This document shows, piece by piece, positions 9,083 through 21,553 of a stretch of 64,000 nucleotides of DNA; position 1 is the first letter of the stretch, and every line of letters starts with the position of its first letter. The DNA is from Madurella fahalii (taxonomy: Eukaryota; Ascomycota; Sordariomycetes; Sordariales), in contig CM056875.1 in assembly GCA_029876055.1 (NCBI GenBank), positions 2,852,001 through 2,916,000 of the forward strand, written 5' to 3'. A program made the translations under genes and the position numbers. A model generated the notes under the pieces. The model did not search any database and was not told the DNA's origin. It was given only the letters and a program-made list of their open reading frames with translations.

Positions 9083-11287
9083 CTACCCCTTTTTAGACAC
9101 CTCCCCATTCTCCATATCCGTCTCCTGAGCGTGAATAGCATTCAGTTTCCGCTCAACCCTTATATCCTTCCACCCCAGTCCCCAAGCAAAGCCAAAGGCA
9201 GCAACGCTGACGGCGATACCGAGGTACATGACCGTATCAATACTGTTACTGTAAGCCTCCAGTACCGTAGCTAGCCTGTCACCGGAAACGAGCTGGCGAA
9301 CAGAGCGGGCGCCGGAGTTGATGATAACGTCTGGGTCAATACCAATCTCGGTGATACGCTGTTGGAGTTGCTCTCGCAGGGTGTTGCTGAAGACGGCGTT
9401 AGCGGCGACGAGGCTTACGGCGCCACCTAGGTTTTGGCAGAAGATGACGATAGACATGGCGGTGGGAATTTGCGGGGCGGGGACGAGGTTTTGGATCGCG
9501 ATATAGGCCTAAGGATAGAGACTGGTGAGCCGCTGGTTAACGGAAGGGAGAAGTGCAGGGGGTGTATTTACGCCTGAAGCCATGCAACCACCGCCAACGC
9601 CGTACAATACTTGGTATCCAATCCAGTTTTGGACAGAAGTCGTCGGGCTCAGGAGCGACAGGAGTCCGTAGCCGATGGCTGATAAAGCGCCGCCGCCGAC
9701 CATCCTATCCAGCAATGTCAATCACACCATTCCTATTTTGGACGGGTGGAGGGTAATTTGAGAGTACGCGTTGTCCCGCAAGCAAGAAAATCCCTCAGAC
9801 AACTTGAAAGGGAATATGAGTTTGAATCTTACATACCAGGGCAGGTAGTAGCCAAGCATCTCGGCTACGTGATGTCAAGACAGTCAGCAGATCTAGCTCT
9901 CCAGGGGGAAAGAAAATAAAGAACGTACTCAAGGTACCCGCCAACATAGTAAACAAGACAATGCCCAGCGTCGTCGGTAGCATATGAACACCACTCATCA
10001 GCGGTGAATCATCATGCACAGCCTGGAAGTAAATGGCCAAGTAGAAGTCTGCAACCAGCACCGAGGCTAATAAAAAGAACATATTCCCCGCCGCCGACCA
10101 AATAATACGATGCCTCAGCATGGCAAATGGAACCATGGCCTCGTCTCCCTGGCGGCGCTCCCAGAGGAGAAACAGCACAAAGGTCACCGCGGCGCCGGCC
10201 AAGAGGCCAATGACAACCGAGCTGTCCCAGGCAAACTGGTTGCCTCCGTACTGGAGCCCTAAAAGAAACATGACGGCCGCAGGGCTAATGAGCATAAAGC
10301 CCGGCAGATCAAGAGACTTGATCGCGGTGCCGAGGACCACGCGCGCGGGGGGCTTGGGTTCCGGTTCGGGGATGCGAAAGAGGAGGAGCAGGATGCCGAC
10401 GACGCCTCCCACGGGCAGATTGATATAGAAACCTAAGGTAACCACACATTGTCAGCCTACCCCTTATTCCACCACGCAAACAGGCATGAAACTCTACAAC
10501 CGGGGCCCACTTACACCACCGCCACGAGACATATTCCGTAAACAGCCCGCCCACAATCGGACCCAACGCAATCCCCAACTGTCCAAGCCCCATGTTGACA
10601 CCCATGAACCTTGCCTGCGCGCGCGGCGGCAGCACCGCGGAGATGATTGTCAAGGCGCCGATCGACAGGCCCGAGGAACCGACGCCGGCGATGGCCCGGC
10701 CGACGATGAACATGGGGGAGGATTGGGCCGCGCCGCAGAGCAGGGAGCCGAGTTCAAAGATGAAGAAGAAGACCAGGAAGGACCACTGTGGCACGCATTG
10801 TGTTTAGCTGGGTAGTACTTTGCATGCGGAGAGGGAGTGGGTGGGAGATGCGATACTTTGATGGAGAAGTAGCGAAAGATCTTGCCCGTCAGGGGCTGGA
10901 AGGCTGAGCTGCCGAGTTGGTAGGCGCCGCCGTACCTGGTGTGGCGGAAGAGTCAGCAGACAGCAACTAGAATGCCTAGGCCTTGATGCTTGCGGAGGAG
11001 ATCACGGACCAACCGACGTCGACTAGCGAGTTGAAGTTGGAGGTGATGGCCGGCGCCGCGGTGGACACGATGGCCAAGTCGAGGAAGAGGAGGAAGTAAG
11101 TCAGAGTCACGGGCCCGAGAATCAAGACCCGAGCAAGGCCCGAGGGGTACTCTCGCGTCTTGTCTTCTGGGGCAGCAGCGTCACCCCCGTTCTCCTTGGC
11201 ATCTCCATTCTGCATCGAACCGGGCTGGAAATGGTTGGGCGAGTCATATGGTATGTCGCTGTGTGAGTTGGCAGATGTTGCGGTCAT
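9083..11287 (-). CDS. MFS multidrug/toxin exporter (DHA2-like, 14-TM class)
   Basis: Seven exons can be joined: 11287-11010, 10935-10857, 10785-10515, 10432-9929, 9864-9837 (28 nt), 9704-9572 and 9508-9083. All junctions have GT..AG ends and keep phase; the total is 1719 nt, 572 residues. The protein has many hydrophobic helices. The segment 'GRAIAGVGSSGLSIGALTI' and the antiporter motif C 'ALGPIVGGLFTEYVSWRW' mark a proton-coupled drug/H+ antiporter. A later stretch, 'GIGVGGGC.ASGAYIAIQNL'-like, matches the HC-toxin/trichothecene exporter branch of plasma-membrane pumps. The polar N-terminal ~50 residues are cytosolic. It lies in the same orientation as the SRPBCC protein and the Zn2Cys6 regulator downstream in coordinate, so it may export a product or a xenobiotic under that regulator (inference). 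Confidence 0.92.
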
Positions 11288-12055
11288 GGTGTCAAGATTT
11301 TAGGATTGCGTTTGCAATGTCATTCTCGTTGTCACTCGGGCAGTCGTCGGCGGATGGAATAGTTATAATGGTCAGAGTACGGTATCTAAGCTAGGTATTC
11401 ATCGTTCCTCGTTCCTACAACCGGACTTTGATTGCTCTTTCGATACTCTCCGACATTAATCAGCTATCACTCGATAACTCGGCCCTGGGTTTGCTCCGCG
11501 GCGTGGGTTGCCGGATCAGGTCCGGCCAAATTGAAACCCGGGGACGGAATTCAATTCCGTTGCCCCCACTCTCGGACCCGGTTTCCTAATAAGGCAAGTC
11601 CCCAACACAAGGATATCTATGTCTCGCGCTACGGCGGAACCAAAGGTATGGCCAGTTCGCTCGTGCATGTTCAGATGGGAGACCGGATACCGAAATCAGA
11701 ATGGGCTAGAGATGACCGAGGAATCCCAGGCACAGTAGCATCATCAAGGCAAGCGGTTGTCCTCTTAGGAGGAGATACGAAGGGTTTCTCTCATGTATTG
11801 TGGGTACATGTACATATACAATCCAGGCTAGGACGTTAAGAACTTGTTTACCCGGTGGGGCTTGAGGTGGGTTTGCGGGCATCATCGTCTCAGGCCTTCA
11901 TCGCATCTTTTCCTAGGTACCTACCATCGGCGGTTCCGGAATGCCACGTTTAATTATTATACAGATGATGTACGGTAAAGCTGGATCTGCTTGCAGCTTC
12001 TCTCTAACCATGTGGGACGATGGAAAAGGTTCAACAACGAACCACCCAAGAACGG
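11288..12055. other. Promoter region of the MFS gene
   Basis: About 0.77 kb upstream of the MFS start and downstream of the SRPBCC gene. One 135-codon plus-strand ORF (11432-11839) has no motif and no homology I recognise; treated as chance. Confidence 0.5.
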
Positions 12056-12677
12056 CTACATTGACTCCGCCCTGGCCTTAATCTCCTCGTTGAACTTTGC
12101 CATCGCGTCTCTAGCAATCTTCCCCTGCCCACCAGAGTCCTTTTTGAACATGAACGCCAACCATCCCGATATATCCTCGCTTTGTACCAGCCTCGTCCCA
12201 CCCGGTGTCTTCTCGCTGTCGTGGAAGTAGAAGCGGCGGTGGCCGATGATAAGTACCTTGCCAACTTTGCCGCGCCATTCGAATTTGCTTGGCGTGTTCT
12301 CCTGCAAATACAACGGGCGGGTGTGAGCGGGATGCTTCCCGTAGATCGGGGATTGGATTGGGAAGAAGAATGACACGGGAGAATGGTCACCTACCAAAAC
12401 CTTGGGCTTGATCGCGGTACCTCTGAAGTTGCCTCGTAGCTGGTCGCCGGGCTTGAGATCTGCCCCAGGCTTACTCTTGTCTCGGGGTTTGAGGGTGAGG
12501 CCAGTCGTGAGCCAGCTTCGCCAGTCATCAAAGTTCAAAAACTACGCGCAGCACACTCGGTTTAATTAAAGAGAAAGTATGAAGATTTGGGGATAAGTAC
12601 TGAGTACTACGTACCACAGCTCGAACTTCAGCAGGAGACCGGTTTATCTCGATCTCAGAGCTGATGCGTACCACCAT
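12056..12677 (-). CDS. Small SRPBCC (START/polyketide cyclase-like fold) protein
   Basis: Three exons, 12677-12615, 12541-12395 and 12301-12056, with GT..AG introns of 73 and 93 bp, give 151 residues in phase. The pattern is that of SRPBCC proteins: 'EIEINRSPAEVRAVFLNFDD' for the first strand and helices, 'FEWRGKVGKVLIIGHRRFYF' for the central sheet, then 'TRLVQSEDISGW' and a long C-terminal helix. This fold makes a deep hydrophobic pocket that binds or sometimes converts small molecules. No signal peptide, so probably cytosolic. It lies between an exporter gene and a regulator gene, which would suit a role with the same small molecule, but the ligand is unknown. Confidence 0.85.
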
Positions 12678-13210
12678 CTTAGTTCAAACGGGCTGATCGG
12701 CAGGAGATTGTAGAGGACGGCAGATCCAGTCGTAGGGTTTGTCACGAGGTATATCAACTCCCCCCTGAGGTGATAGTGTGGCCATTACAAGCAATCCCGG
12801 CGTATATAATGTTACTACGCGGAACCTGTTTCGCCTTAGTTACTAGAGCCGTGCGGGCTTGAATTCCGTTGCGGATCGGAATTCAGGTCCGATGTCGACC
12901 GGAAAGTGGGCCGAGCCAATGGGAAAGGGCCTCGCGACATGGGAACGACAGACCAACCCCGAGGCGGGCAAAATTCGCACCGGTTGGTGAACTCTTTGTT
13001 TCACGCACTGGGAATTCTGAGGAGAAGTAGGAGGGCTGTTTGAAGCTGATGCTGACAAATGGCTATTATCTCGGCCACACACCAGCAGCTTGGCTGCAGT
13101 TGTCGGATGCACAGAAGAAGAATCGCCAAAATGTAACAGACTACGTTAGCATTCCAAGAGTAAAATAACGAGTAGACCCATACCAGACCACACTTTAACT
13201 CTAAGTCCTC
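12678..13210. other. Intergenic region
   Basis: About 0.53 kb between the start of the SRPBCC gene and the 3' end of the regulator gene; both are minus-strand genes, so this holds the SRPBCC promoter. No other feature seen. Confidence 0.5.
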
Positions 13211-15148
13211 TCAGTTCTCCACTCCAACCCAGAGTTGATTCAGCCAGAAGGTCGGATTCCTGAAATACCCCTTCTGAGGCGCCAGCACCCGATCGCCCCC
13301 ACTATCCAAACTCAAACCTTCCTTCCCAGCCCCAGATTCCTCAACCCGCTGCTGCCGCTTCTGCACAACCCCATCCTGCACAACCTTATCCTGAACAGCC
13401 CGCTCTTGGACATCCTGCTCCTGCGCAGCCCGCTCCTGGGCAACCCGCTCCCGAAACGCCCTCACACCGCCGGCCAGTCTCGTGAACACATCATCACCCG
13501 CTTCCTCGCCCACCTCGCGCGCCACCAGGTCCAATTTCTCACCTATCCTACCCAACAGCACAGGGAGGTCGACGACGGCCCGGACAGCAGCGGGGTTCCA
13601 GCGCGGGTCCGGGAACTGGAGGCTCTCGAGTCTGTGGAGCACAACGACGCAGCGGGTGAGCTGCGCCCACTGCGGGAAGGAGATGGTCCTGAATTCTTGT
13701 AGGGGCAGGTTGAGGAGGGTTGAGGAGCAGGATTGGATGGCGAGGATGGATTGCCAGGGGTCGGGAAGGGTGGCCGGGTTGGGACGTCCGTTCTGCGGCA
13801 GGCAGGCTGACAGAGGGACGGGTCCGGAGTGTGGAAGATTAGAGTGAATTGCTTCGTGAATGCTGAGTTCAGTGGAGTGATATTGGGCGAGGAGGACGCC
13901 TGTGTGATGGTTAGTGAATGACGAGATTGCGGTAGAACTTTGTGTGGATGCGGAAAGTCAAACCTTGGTGTTTCTGGACGGCCGGCCAGAGCTCCTGAAG
14001 CTGTAGGACTAGAGCCTCTGTGGTGACTTGGTCAGTTATTACCGGGTCTTTATCACGCAGCTGAAGAGCCTTCGAGACAAGTAACTGCAGATGGACTTGC
14101 AACGCCAAAACCGCGTCGGTCGGACAATCTGTGCTCCCACTCACGGCGGCAAGGTAGCTGTCCATCTCGGCCGTCCATCGGAGAGCGTTGACCTGTCTGA
14201 GATGAGCCGAGACAACAGAGCTTAGCACAAAACAAGCCAAGACGGCGCGCTGACACTGGAGCGAATGCTGGGGGGTCATCTGGCCGCCCAACGGCTTGAC
14301 AGCAAGGTTCAGAAAAGCCAGTGCAGCGCACTTCTGGGGGCGCCGGCTTGTCCAGGCGCATCTCACCGACCAATGACATGGCTAGCATCGTTAGGCGGCT
14401 GATAAGCGCGTCATCCCAGCCAAAGGCGGCGTAGACTAGGAAGCTAATAAGTAACAAATCCATCCTGTGTTCCATACCGCTCAGCTGGCTTTCCATCTCA
14501 TGCTGCCCCTGCTGCAGAAAGACCGCTTCGCAAAGGTCTTGCTTGAGTTTTGCAGCAAGAGCCCGCTTCTCGCGCGCTGTGGGCGACGCCACGCAGACGA
14601 TGGCACGAAACAAGAAGGGCCGATCGCGTTGCAGTTGAGGAGCCGGCACGTGGGCCGGGAGGTGAATGAAAGGGAAGTGTGGCAGCATACGGGAGCGGAA
14701 CGTGTCAATGCAGGCCGCAGCTGAAAGGCCCGGGGGTTCCAACTCCATGGGAACTGCAACGGATGCGCCAGGGCCGGGGTCTATGAGAGAGTTTGGGCCC
14801 TCCGGTCGCTCAGCGAAACTCGTAGGTGCGTCTTGCTGTAGGAGTTGCAGCATAGGATCGCTTTCGCTGCCGTTTTGTGACTGCAGTGAAACAAGACTCT
14901 CCAGTCTGGCAATCCGGCCGTCTGAGTCCTGCCTCTGGTCGAGGGCGCGACGGCGGATCGAGGTGGACGGCGCGCAGTGTCTCTTGAGGCAGTGGCATCT
15001 GTGGCAAGGACGGTGAGTGGCCTCAGCTCTCTGAAGTGACCTATCGGGCTGACCTCTCGCACGGATCGCCCTCGCCGCGTGAGACACACCGGCACTTGGC
15101 CTTGAAGCAGCTCATGCATGCGCAGCCGTAGGGCGCCGAATGACGCAT
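13211..15148 (-). CDS. Zn2Cys6 transcription factor with an apparent 1-nt frameshift
   Basis: Exons 15148-15054, 14998-13964 and 13899-13211 (introns of 55 and 64 bp, GT..AG). The N-terminus gives a perfect zinc cluster, C11-x2-C14-x6-C21-x8-C30-x2-C33-x6-C40, split by the first intron. A short coiled linker follows ('RIARLESLVSLQ'), then a regulatory middle region ('MLPHFPFIHLP', 'RPFLFRAIVCVASP') typical of fungal Zn2Cys6 activators, and a charged C-terminus with a degenerate 'QERAVQ/QDKVVQ' heptad repeat. The summed exons are one nt too long to stay in frame. Reading jumps frame near 14325, between 'LDKPAPPEV' and 'ALAFLNL', best explained by one inserted base. So the gene is either newly broken or carries a sequence error. 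It may regulate the neighbouring MFS and SRPBCC genes (inference from position). Confidence 0.8.
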
Positions 15149-17759
15149 TCATCTTTTCTCCATTGGGACTAAGGTTGACGGGCTTCGTATTTGCTCAGAT
15201 CACAACAGGTGCCGCTTGTGCTGTGACGGTGACCGGAACTGATTCAGGGCCGGAAAGCGCGTGGAGATGCCGTCTTTTGGGGCCTCCCGGCCTTGGGTGA
15301 TTCGCTACAAACACTTTCGGAAACAGGCGGCACGGATGGCGCGCTGATGCGCTGGCACGAATGCCATGTCACGGAACTTATTGAAGCGTGCTGTGTGGCA
15401 GAGTGGAAGGAATCGACACATCTGAGTTGAGGAAGGTTTTATCGAGAAATGAAAGAAGGGTTGGGGACCGAATTTGTAAGCCAAGTGGGATGGCCTGTGT
15501 GCGAGAGAATGTGTGCCCACTGATCCCGGGCTGCCCCACCAAAGAGACGAAGCCAGCATTGGAGCCTTTGGCCAATTCCAGGCAATCGTCCTCAACTATA
15601 AGCGAGTTCGCAATACCAGCAAGTAGTACTCCGGAGACCGCTCTGGCTCTGTGTTGCGCAAGCACTAGTGCCACAAATGGTATGTGAACCGTGAGGACTA
15701 ATGTTTGGAGCAACCAGTATAAAGTATTGGCTCGGTGAGCGGTATCAGCGTTGGGAAATCAAACTGTCGGCTCAAACCTCACTCGGTTCTCGGCACCCAT
15801 GGGAATGCAGGCGCACCAATAGCGGTCTGCCCGCCAGGAACGGCCTGACATAGCGGTCATAAAAAAAAATGGACTTTTCAATGCTGCTAATTTTAGGCAG
15901 CGCATTCAAGAGTAGGAGTGTGGCAGCGGTTGCTCTCTAGAATTTAACCAAGTCTCCCAGGTAGGTGTCCGAATCTGGAATCTTTGCCGGGCACAGAGTT
16001 ACAACGTACCCCCTTTAGGAAATGCTCACTTAGGAGACGCCCTAGAACTAGCGACAAAGAGAATCGAAAAAAAAAAAAAATTGAATTGAGAGGCGCGAAT
16101 ATATGACATCGGCCTAAAAGAGATATCAGAGTTAATTAGAGAGCGGTTTTTCTAACGTTTACGGACCCAGCGACCTACTATCGTTAGTAGTTTCTCTCTG
16201 GAGTCGATGGGAACGGCTGCACTACACAGATGAATCGAGATCGGCGATGTCAGACTACCGTGACCGGCCCGAAACTCTTCTCCAGGAAGAGCAAACATTC
16301 CCGCGTTTGGTGATGCTCTGCATGCCGCACATGCGAAGGATGCCTCGCAGCCAATGTTAAATGCCAAGGGCGGATGATGGCCTGATCGCCGGGCACCTGG
16401 CGTCCGAAAGCCCGGCGCATGGCGAGACCGAAGGCCCAGACCGACCAGTACGTATATTGCCTAGATATGCCATCTAGGTGCATCCTCGCCATAGAGAGCT
16501 CCCTGTAATGAAAGGGGCGTGGGAAGAAATGCAGAACGTCTTCTAGGCGCGCAAAAGTGTGGCATGGGGTCATCTGACTCAGCAAACTTTCCGGAACCCT
16601 AGAAGACGCCGCGCGGGCGAAGTTAGGAGTCTTTCGTCAGTGCCAGATTGGCCACTAGCAAGCGTGCGGAAATAACACACAACTGCTTAAAACGAGGATC
16701 AGCTCCATCCTACCATCGAGTTATTGTGGCTCTCATTCGCGCCAGCCGTGCGAAGGCGTGACAGGCGGGTAGCACGGAGCAATATGAGGTGCCCTGGCTC
16801 TGTCTCTGAACTCAAAGCCGTAGCAAGAAGGGCCCAAATGCATGAAAGCCTCTTCAAGAAGAGCAGCACTAATTCTACTCCCCCTAAGGCAACGCTAGCA
16901 GTACCTGGCGGTGATGCGGCCAGGATGTCGGTCAGCTGAACCGGTGAAGCGGCATCGGTGGGCTTGCTGAGTCCCGCTAGTGCTCACGTACAAAGGTAGG
17001 TAGTGGTCGATCGGCGACTCCGTTTCCCGTCAACATCCGCCACCACATCTTAGTTGACAACTTAAAGAGTAGAACGTTAGCTCTGTTGCACAGGTTCCAA
17101 AGCGGACGTCACCGATACGTCGGACATCTACTTTCCTGAGGCGGGAGTGGCGAAAGGGTTGCAGCCAAATGGGAAACGATATATTGGATGTCCGACGTTG
17201 ACGACGCGTTCTTACGTCATCATCCTGCCAGGCCTCGAAGTTTCCATCAGCAGATGCTCTCTTGCACTGGGCGATCTGCAATCTGTGGCGTTATTTGAGC
17301 AGAATCTGTGATGAAATGCCGAGATAGGATGTAAGATGCGGTAGCAAAGGGTTCAACTACGTTCTCAATGGACAATAACCTGGCAATGGTGCGACGCAGT
17401 TCTCGGGGGTTGGGTTATGAGGAATTTGTTACTAACCAAATTGTATAGCCCCGTCTCGAGGATTCCAGAATGTATTGAGTGATACTAATAGTAATTATAT
17501 ATTGACTCTATACCCCAGACCCCTCCTGTGGCACGCTATGAGAAAAGAAAAAGAAAAAAAGAAGAGAGAGAGAGAGAAAGGGGGGGGAGAGAAGGGAAAG
17601 AGAAGAGAAGGATACGATTATGTTGACCCAAGTAGCAGTTTCTAATATCCTTCTATTCATTACAATATCAGTCGACAAGTACAGAATTTATAGAAGATCG
17701 TTGCCTCTACCATAAACCTTGCCATTTCGCTCCGTCACCATCAACCTCAGTCTCGGGGT
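15149..17759. other. Long gene-poor stretch
   Basis: About 2.6 kb with no gene I can support. It contains an A14 run near 16067-16080, a purine tract (listed separately) and several motif-free ORFs on both strands. Confidence 0.5.
17541..17610 (+). repeat. Purine-only (A/G) low-complexity tract
   Basis: About 70 bp consist almost only of A and G, including a GA microsatellite and a run of eight or more G. It lies some 150 bp past the stop codon of the PNP-NACHT-ankyrin gene (on its 3' side). Confidence 0.85.
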
Positions 17760-20700
17760 CTAGCCCCGTATGTCTTTCGCTTCAATCTCAGCGCGTTTCT
17801 CGAGAAGTAGCCGCACTATAGCTTCGTACCCTCCCTCAGCAGCGTAAAAGAGCGGGGTCCGGCCATACTCATCCTTCGCTTCAATCTCAGCGCGTTTCTC
17901 GAGAAGCAGCCTCACTATAGCCTCGTACCCTTGCTCAGCAGCCCAGGAGAGCGGGGTCCGGCCATCCTCCTTATCCTTCACTTCAGTCTCAGCACCTTTC
18001 TCGAGAAGCAGCCTCACTATAGCCTCGTACCCTCTCCCAGCAGCGTAGAAGAGCGGGGTCCGGCCATCCTCATCCTTCACTTCAGTCTCAGCACCTTTCT
18101 CGAGAAGCAGCCTCACTATAGCCTCATACCCTCCCTCAGCAGCGTAGATGAGCGGGGTCTGGCCATACTCATCCTTCGCTTCAATCTCAGCGCCTTTCTC
18201 GAGAAGCAGCCTCACTATAGCCTCATACCCTCCCTCAGCAGCGTAGAAGAGCGGGGTCCGGCCATACTCATCTTTCACTTCAATCTCAGCGCCTTTCTCG
18301 AGAAGCAGCCTCAATATAGCCTCGTACCCTCCCTCAGCAGCGTAGAAGAGCGGGGTCCGGCCATACTCATCCTTCGCTTCAGTCTCAGCACCTTTCTCGA
18401 GAAGCAGCCTCACTATAGCCTCATACCCTCCCTCAGCAGCGCAGATGAGCAGGGTCTGGCCATACTCATCCTTCGCTTCAATCTCAGCGCGTTTCTCGAG
18501 AAGCAGCCTCACTATAGCCTCATGCCCTCCCTCAGCAGCCCAGAAGAGCGGGGTCTGGCCATCCTCCTTATCCTTCACTTCAGTCTCAGCACCTTTCTCG
18601 AGAAGCAGCCTCACTATAGCCTCGTACCCTCTCCCAGCAGCGTAGAAGAGCGGGGTCCGGCCATCCTCATCCTTCACTTCAGTCTCAGCGCCTTTCTCGA
18701 GGAGCAGCCGCACTATAGCCTCGTGCCCTCGCTCAGCAGCCCAAGAGAGTGGGGTCCGGTTATGGCTATCGAGCAAGTCTACGTCCTGACAACTCTGAAG
18801 GAGAAAGCTTACTACCTCTTCCACCCCGAAAAATGCTGTCAAGTGAAGCTCTGTAAGCCGCCTTGGAGCCTCCTGGCTATAACCAGACCACATCTTAACT
18901 GCCATGAGCGCTTGACTCGCTGCCTCTACATTCGTTTGGCGCGTGAAGAATCTGCTAATTGCAGGGTGGAAAGTCTCGGTCTTGCGAGCATGATGTCCCC
19001 AGTTGTTAGCTGCGTAGTCGTAGAGTGGATTTGACTTGAGACGCTCCTCAAACTGGCCATCTGTTTCGCAGAACCCGTTTTTAAATGCGTCAAAGGAGAG
19101 ATAAGTAACGCAGGTTGCAGTAATCATTGACTCCGCGTTTGGAAACCATTTTTTCTTCGTCTGGTCAAAATATTCCTGCGTCGTATAATGGACCAACCGG
19201 ACAATGCTGCTTTGTTCGTCGAGCGTGACCAATCCGGCGCATACTGACATGATATCGTTCATCTGGAAGAAATCGGCATCGTCGAGCATGGGTTTGCCTT
19301 CTCGTGTTGCGAGGGCATCTAGAAGTTCCGACGCCCTGAGTGGTCTCATTGCGCAGGTAATCCATGAGAGAACGGTGGTCGCAAGCTCTCTATAGCCTTT
19401 CTTCTGTCCATTAACCCTCTGCATGGTTTCATCATATGCGTGACTTAATAGTTGAACTTTCTCTTCCTCACTAGATCCTTGACTCTGCTTCCGGAAGTCT
19501 TCTAATGAACTCCTGATGGCATTTGGCGTGAGCTTGTCCTCAAGGGAGCAGAGGTACAGCTGTGCCAAGAGAAACCTGTAATTAATATGTTAGATATGTG
19601 AGATTGAGGACTCTTTTGCATAAAATGAGACGGGAGACATACATTCCCCTGACAGCACTCGTTATGCCGACCTTGATATCTTCTTCTAGTTGCGGATAGC
19701 GGCGGATAAGGTTCTGGAGCTGTGGCATACAACGTTCGATTTGTCCTCCGATATAGCTCTTGACATCTTCATCGCTTGCACGAATCTCTACTGACGTACT
19801 CTGACTGAACTGGCTGGTGATCTCTAGAATGAACCTCGACGTTGCGAAGATGTTCGCTCCACACTTGGCCTGGAGGGTGAAGATCACTGACAGGAATCTG
19901 GAGCGGCATCCGTCGGATGTTTGGCATTCATCGAGTGCGTCGACAACAATGAAGACTCTCGAGTATAGCGTAGCTACGGACTGGAGAGTACTGGAGATTT
20001 CGCTCCAAGATGGCCGTGTCCGCTTGTCCTTATAGTTGTTATAGATAGACTTTACAGCCTCTGGCAAGGGAAACTGACGCTGAGCGAGCTGCTTTAATAG
20101 ACTCGCTAACAGGTCATCGAGCTTCTGCTCATCCTTCCGCAGGAAGTTGCAATATAGGTACGCGACGCCAATACTCTTATCATTTCCGAAGTCCGCGGTA
20201 AGCTTGTCGATCAAGATCGCTGTGACGATTGTCTTGCCGGATCCGGGAATGCCTGGGCAGAAGAGCGTCTGCTTCTCGGTCTTCAACCATGTTTTGAACT
20301 CCACCGAGTCCAGAAGCCACTGACCAGTTCCGGGCTGCTGTCTATGAAGGTAGTCACTGTGTTGGGGGCCGTAGTTCGCTGGTGTAAGCCACTCGAGGAT
20401 CTCATCTTTTTCCTTTTTGGCAACATGCGACTTCAGCATTCTGACGTCTGCGCGAGTTTTCTCGACTTTCAAGATACATTAGAAGATGGCTACGGACTTA
20501 GCAGGTTTCAAGGCAAACTAACTAACCTTGATTTAGAATATCTTTGACCGTACTCTCTCCGTCCACATCGCTCGGCTGTACGTATTCCAAAAGCTCCTTT
20601 GAAAAAGCTGCCGCGACTGCCGCTGCATGTTCCTGCCAGGCTTTGTTCTTGTGCGAGTCCGCGTAGTCACAAATTCCCCGGATGAAGATGCAAGGGAAGT

Positions 20701-21553
20701 TGTTCATCAGTCCTGCTGCTTCCATCTCAATACAGAGGACTTTGCCACCGAGGTCCCTGTTGAGCCTATCGCGGAAGATGGCGTCCTTGATTACCTGGTT
20801 CCCCGATGCGATCAGGCCGTAGTGCATTCGCATATCTCTGGATCTTCTCTTCACGACTTTGGTTGGATCGCAGAATCGGCAGCTTCCTTCCTCGTCTTCA
20901 TCAACATCGGTGGTGGCCTCGTAATCCGTGGTGCTCCCGCTGACATGGCTGTAATCCGCTCTGAACAGCACATCCTCCAGCGAGTCGGACTTGAGATACT
21001 TTGTTGCGAGTTTCGGCCATTTCTCTTTCACCCCCTCAAGGTACTCCGGTATTTTGGACCCGTTCAGATCATGTTCCGTCTCCAGTTTTGCCAAAGCTGT
21101 AAGAAGCGAGGTAGGTGGATTGTTCAATGCCCCTGTCCGCTCGAAATTGCCGCCTTCTTTCGCCTTGCCGAAGTCCCATTGGGCCACGCCAGGAAACTGG
21201 CCCACGGGTGTGCTGACTACAACATCGCCGAGTCGAACCTTTGGCGGAATACCGCCGCCAATACCCACCATCAAACCGACCTTGATGGACGGGAAAGTGG
21301 AGATCATCCAGGCGACAGCGGTCGCTGCTGGAGAGCTGCCGATTTGACCTTTAGGCAGGCAAGCTATCACAACGTTGTGCTTGCCGACGGAACCGAGAGT
21401 GTATGTGTTGGGATCGTTCGGTGGCTTAGGGAGATCAGAGTGTCTCTGATCTAGCATAGCTACCGCCGCAGTCTGCTCCTTGGCTAGTGCGCAGACCCAC
21501 CCCACAGTGTACATTTCAGGAGTCCGCAGTTTGTGCTTTGTATCGGAAGCCAT
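17760..21553 (-). CDS. NLR-like receptor: PNP_UDP phosphorylase-like, NACHT, ankyrin repeats
   Basis: Three exons, 21553-20527, 20465-19643 and 19575-17760 (introns of 61 and 67 bp), sum to 3666 nt, 1221 residues. Residues 1-340 form a nucleoside phosphorylase-like domain ('VGWVCALAKEQTAAVAMLD', 'VGIGGGIPP', 'LGDVVVSTP', 'IEMEAAGLMN', 'IRGICDYADSHKN'), the commonest N-terminal effector of fungal NLRs. A NACHT NTPase follows, with Walker A 'PGIPGSGKT' at about 412 and Walker B 'VFIVVDALDEC' at about 508, then a helical linker. The C-terminus (about 885-1218) is ten ankyrin repeats that are nearly identical to each other. By family it is a cytosolic sensor whose repeats bind a ligand, NACHT oligomerises, and the phosphorylase acts on nucleosides or nucleotides. 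An in-frame Met at 21646 is an alternative start; 21553 fits the domain edge. All key motifs are intact. Confidence 0.93.
17766..18765 (-). repeat. Array of ten near-identical ankyrin repeats (99-102 bp units)
   Basis: Ten units of 33 residues (two of 34, with 'KDKEDG' at the junction) follow the plan 'DGRTPLFYAAEGGYEAIVRL' plus 'LLEKGAEIEAKD'. Differences cluster at a few positions: D/Y before G, R/Q, F/I/S, Y/W/C, R/G and Y/H, K-G/K-R, T/I, V/A. The second-third and eighth-ninth units share the 34-residue spacing, so a block of six units appears to have been duplicated. DNA copies are nearly identical, indicating recent unequal exchange or conversion. Confidence 0.92.

Noticed and set aside
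14293..14332. 37-nt GT..AG stretch as an intron restoring the regulator frame
   Set aside because: Too short for a fungal intron and it would remove conserved-looking sequence.
16700..16940. Minus-strand open frame 'LAASPPGTASVALGGVELVL', reminiscent of NLR linker helices
   Set aside because: No start, no neighbouring NACHT motif, and the likeness is weak.
17931..19034. 367-codon plus-strand ORF
   Set aside because: It is the antisense shadow of the ankyrin array; its own repeats just mirror the 99-bp units.
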